Shown here: in pieces, positions 61,603 to 64,000 of the stretch
Position numbering within the stretch: the stretch's first letter is position 1
Layout of the letters: each line of letters opens with the position of its first letter
Assembly: GCF_000478275.1 (NCBI RefSeq)
Contig: NZ_ASJB01000044.1
Location: 1 to 64,000 of the forward strand
Length of the DNA stretch: 64,000 nucleotides
From: Amycolatopsis orientalis DSM 40040 = KCTC 9412
Lineage (GTDB): Bacteria; Actinomycetota; Actinomycetes; Mycobacteriales; Pseudonocardiaceae
Reading direction: 5' to 3'
The notes under the pieces: generated by a model
What the model saw: only the letters and a program-made list of their open reading frames with translations
What the model was told of the DNA's origin: nothing
Database searches by the model: none
Translations under genes and position numbers: made by a program

Positions 61603-62154
61603 TTAGGCGTGCGCCTTGGTCAGTCCGACGTTGTTGTCCCAACCGCCCAAGTAGGCGCCTTCGGCTCCGAAGTCGATGTTGAAATCATGTGCCGAGTTCA
61701 GTGCGCGGTTGGTGACGTGCGCGTATCTGCAGTTGTTGTCGCCGAGAATCGACGACATGTTCGCCTTCCAGTACGAGTCGGGTTCGACGCGGTAGCCGGC
61801 TGAGTCGCACGGTCCCGCGTTTCCGTAGATCGTCGTCATGCTGCCCGCGGCATTGCGGTTGTAGTTTCCGTTCGAGTACCAGTACATCAGGGGAGTGGCC
61901 TCGGCGATCGCCGAGATGGCGTGCTCGTCAGCCTGGGATGCGAGTCCGGCCGTGGCCGCGGCCGGTGATACCTCGGAGCACGACTTCGCCAGGACGGGTG
62001 ACACGTCGCCGTTCTCGGCCGGCCCGACCACCCAGGCGCAGTAGCGTCCTGCTGAGTCAGCGCTCACGGTGGCCGCCGAGGCGGAGGTGCCGCACAGTGA
62101 CGCGAGTGCAAGCGTCGCCACGCCAACGGTGAACATCTTCGATACGCGATTCAT
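61603..62154 (-). CDS. Secreted protein, peptidase-inhibitor I36/crystallin-like
   Basis: 183 residues from ATG 62154, with AGAGGG six bases upstream. The signal peptide (VSKMFTVGVATLALASLCGT, cleaved after SASAAT) is clear. The C-terminal ~90 residues read MYWYSNGNYNRNAAGSMTTI, PDSYWKANMSSILGDNNCRY and FNIDFGAEGAYLGGWDNN, a Tyr/Asn/Gly-rich pattern like small secreted beta/gamma-crystallin or I36 inhibitor-type proteins, with cysteines at C-D-S and N-C-R. Assignment is by appearance only. It is a single-gene unit ending in a strong hairpin. Confidence 0.7.
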   Translation of the reverse strand: MNRVSKMFTVGVATLALASLCGTSASAATVSADSAGRYCAWVVGPAENGDVSPVLAKSCSEVSPAAATAGLASQADEHAISAIAEATPLMYWYSNGNYNRNAAGSMTTIYGNAGPCDSAGYRVEPDSYWKANMSSILGDNNCRYAHVTNRALNSAHDFNIDFGAEGAYLGGWDNNVGLTKAHA

Positions 62155-62715
62155 TTCAACCCTCTCGACATACCTCAATTGGATGCAACCCTCGAAATCG
62201 AACGCATAGCGCATCCGTGACATGTATTTCGCGTCCGCCGCACACACGGTGAAGATGGCGCAAACGGCAGAAGTCAGGGGCTATCGGCGTTTCAAGACAG
62301 GAGAAGACCGCCGTAATTGCGGCAGTTCAGACAGGCTCAATTTCGTTGCTGACAGACGAGCGCGAGCATGAGCAGCGGTACGGTCAGAAAATAGGCATGC
62401 CCTGCATTGGAAGCCCTCCCCAGTAGAACCGCTTCACACTAATAATTGCGATCAATTAACCTTGCCACTAGATCAACATGGCCGAACACCACCGAACGAG
62501 TGTGATCAGGGTCACTGGAAACTACTTATCATATTCTTATGAATGACAGGTGTGGTAGCTGATTTGCTACGAGTTCCACTGCCTTGACCTTGTTGGACGA
62601 AGGTTTCTCGGCGGTGCTGGGACCCCAGGTGTTGGATCGGGGCGAGAGGTGGGGTCCGTGCGGCCCGTGCCGGGCGTGGCGGCGTCGACGCGGTGTGCTT
62701 CCGGTGCGGTAGGAG
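62155..62715. other. AT-richer intergenic region
   Basis: Holds the promoter of the secreted-protein gene. The part at 62420-62580 is clearly AT-richer than average (for example AATAATTGCGATCAATTAAC), a plausible Lsr2-binding tract. No gene was found. Confidence 0.45.
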
Positions 62716-63378
62716 CTAATGCTCCAGTCTGATCAGGATTTCCTCGAGGATGTCCGGTGCTGACACGACTATGAAGCCGAGGCCTCCCAACGGGATTGCG
62801 TAGGCTGCAACCTGGATGGCTTGTCGTGCCGACCGAATCCCTCGAAAGCCCACATAGCCAATCGCGACCACCGTCGCGAGCAGCAGGACGCCGACGCCTG
62901 AGCGGCCGGACTGCCGGACGACGTCGGCGGCCAACAGTCCGACTGCCGCGGCGGTTGCCACTGTGCCGCGGATATCGGTTCGGCCGATCGCATTCAACAG
63001 GAAGCCGGCGAGCAGGCCGCCGGCGATCGCCAGCGCGCACCACAGCGCTGTCGTAGACACGTCGATCTGGTACGGCATGCCCGCATACTTGATGTCATAG
63101 ACCAGTGCCTTGCCCCAGTAGAAGGCAAGAACTGCCGCGATCAGCGCTCCAACCGCCCGGATCGTCGCGCGTCGACGAGGTGCGCCGGCGGTCACTGCGA
63201 CGACCAGCACGATCCAGATGGTGAAGCTGTGCGCCAGGGGCCTCAGCACGTCGCTGTAGTAGGCGTAAGCGCCTATGGAGCCAGAAACTACGCCGGCCAG
63301 GAGCGCGCCGAGATCGGAGGCGCGAAACGAATCCGACCGGGGTGTCCGTGTCGCGTCGTCCTCGGTCTCAACCGGCAC
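62716..63378 (-). CDS. DUF6518-like polytopic membrane protein
   Basis: 220 residues. Six or seven hydrophobic segments: ALLAGVVSGSIGAYAYYSDV, FTIWIVLVVAVTAGAP, AVGALIAAVLAFYWGKALVY, ALWCALAIAGGLLAGFLLNA, VATAAAVGLLAADVV, VGVLLLATVVAIGYVGF and VAAYAIPLGGLGFIVV. The pattern SGSIGAYAYY...LAHSFTIWIVL and YDIKY resembles the actinobacterial DUF6518 family. Function unknown. It has a charged N-terminus of ~20 residues in the cytoplasm and no obvious partner gene. Confidence 0.75.
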   Translation of the reverse strand: MPVETEDDATRTPRSDSFRASDLGALLAGVVSGSIGAYAYYSDVLRPLAHSFTIWIVLVVAVTAGAPRRRATIRAVGALIAAVLAFYWGKALVYDIKYAGMPYQIDVSTTALWCALAIAGGLLAGFLLNAIGRTDIRGTVATAAAVGLLAADVVRQSGRSGVGVLLLATVVAIGYVGFRGIRSARQAIQVAAYAIPLGGLGFIVVSAPDILEEILIRLEH

Positions 63379-63901
63379 ATCTACCCCCAGCTAGTGCATG
63401 TAGCGACGACTTGCAGTCTCCTGCAAGGAGCAACGAGTCGGACACCATCCGTAGTCGCTTGTCGGAAGCATACCGTCATGATCAAGATCTGGACGTGACG
63501 CGGGCGGTCTCACGACGTTGCGTCGGAGCGGGCAACATGCCAATGGGGGAGTACTCGTGTGCAGTGTTTCGCCGCTTCCTCCGGCGAAGCTGGCGAGACC
63601 GCTCCGCACGCCTGCTTTTCGCTCGTCGGCCGCCAGGTTGACCCACGGATGTCGGAGGCGGTCCCGGTCCGCCGGTGGGCCGCGCTCGCCGCCCTGCCGG
63701 AGCGGGGCTTTCCTGCTGTCGGTCGTGGTGCCGACTTGCGCGTTACCGGCTGAGCTCGGGGAATGACGAGACACTGGTGTGAGGTTCGACTACGCTGGCC
63801 GCTCGGCCGGTTACGCTCGTGTGTCGATCACGAGATAGCGCGGTCTGGCCGGTAGGGCGGCCAGCAGGGGAGATGTCGGGCGACGGGGAGGGCGAGCCGG
63901 C
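63379..63901. other. Intergenic region before a YbaB-like gene
   Basis: No convincing gene. A minus frame (63391-63774) and a plus frame (63518-63766) are open but poor. The right end must contain the promoter of the gene that starts at 63902. Confidence 0.45.
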
Positions 63902-64000
63902 GTGTCATTGAATGTGGTCAGGTTGCGGCAGCAGGCTGGTGAGCTTGATGCTGAGCTGGAGCGGGCCCGGTTTATCGGGCGATCTGCTGACGGTGTCGCG
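63902..64000 (+). CDS. YbaB/EbfC-like DNA-binding protein, N-terminus only (cut by window edge)
   Basis: GTG 63902 with GGGGAGGG upstream opens a frame that runs off the window after 33 codons (MSLNVVRLRQQAGELDAELE, then RARFIGRSADGVA). A heptad-rich start followed by I-x-G-R-S-x-D-G-x-V is how many actinobacterial YbaB/EbfC nucleoid proteins begin. Only the start is visible, so the family call is moderate. Confidence 0.6.
   Translation, partial: MSLNVVRLRQQAGELDAELERARFIGRSADGVA

Noticed and set aside
1-64000. tRNA, rRNA, insertion-sequence transposases and attachment sites
   Set aside because: Searched by eye for tRNA-like cloverleaf ends, transposase DDE-type motifs and terminal inverted repeats; none could be supported.

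Overview
The window is high-GC actinomycete chromosome. GTG and TTG starts are common, Lsr2 and LigD are present, and there are SARP/NB-ARC-TPR regulators and alanine-rich ALF-repeat secreted proteins. A Pseudonocardiales-type genus such as Amycolatopsis, Saccharothrix or Lentzea fits, but that is inference. The region looks accessory: real genes alternate with decayed fragments (PP2C-like, ricin, NUDIX, NucA/NucB, DegT aminotransferase), with short dispersed repeats, and with several AT-richer genes that look imported.

1-4.0 kb: the tail of an Lsr2 gene, a small secreted protein, a PP2C-like relic, a NUDIX gene, and a small ORF set among strong hairpins. 4.0-12.6 kb: the most unusual locus. 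A very large XRE-STAND-ATPase-HEAT protein carries an entire hexulose-phosphate-synthase-like domain at its C-terminus and is coupled to a GNAT gene. Divergent from it is a tight operon: a thymidylate-synthase-family enzyme with the Asn-to-Asp change typical of cytosine nucleotide hydroxymethylases, an NDP-kinase-like protein, a radical SAM enzyme, a DEDDh exonuclease and an aldo/keto reductase, ending in a NUDIX relic. I read it as a nucleotide-modification or signalling pathway controlled by a metabolite-sensing STAND regulator.

12.7-25.1 kb: a polymorphic-toxin locus. It has three ALF-repeat exported proteins (one with LGFP repeats and a ricin lectin, one with a C-terminal NS_2-type nuclease), two SMI1/KNR4-type immunity genes and a membrane-anchored protein. 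25.4-30.2 kb: a GyrB-like ATPase, an N-terminally truncated sugar aminotransferase, a formyltransferase, a MurG-like glycosyltransferase, a NUDIX gene and a complete Lsr2. 30.2-33.5 kb: mostly decayed DNA with one small gene. 33.5-39.5 kb: an unknown 400-residue protein, a frame-broken NucA/NucB nuclease gene, an exported AHH/HNH-like toxin overlapping its probable immunity gene, and two further small proteins.

39.8-50.9 kb: a SARP-NB-ARC-TPR regulator with near-identical 120-bp repeats, an E1-like (ThiF/MccB-type) enzyme with a peptide-clamp-like N-terminus, and an NB-ARC-TPR STAND protein. The STAND protein's N-terminal amyloid-like motif matches the C-terminus of the small helical protein encoded just upstream, which suggests an amyloid-signalling cell-death pair. 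An LRR protein and a NUDIX-like membrane protein follow. 52.2-64 kb: a LIG-POL LigD ligase, a DUF2188-like protein, membrane and secreted proteins, a 17-residue-repeat protein, a sigma-70-like factor with a small partner, a DUF6518-like membrane protein, and the start of a YbaB-like gene at the right edge.
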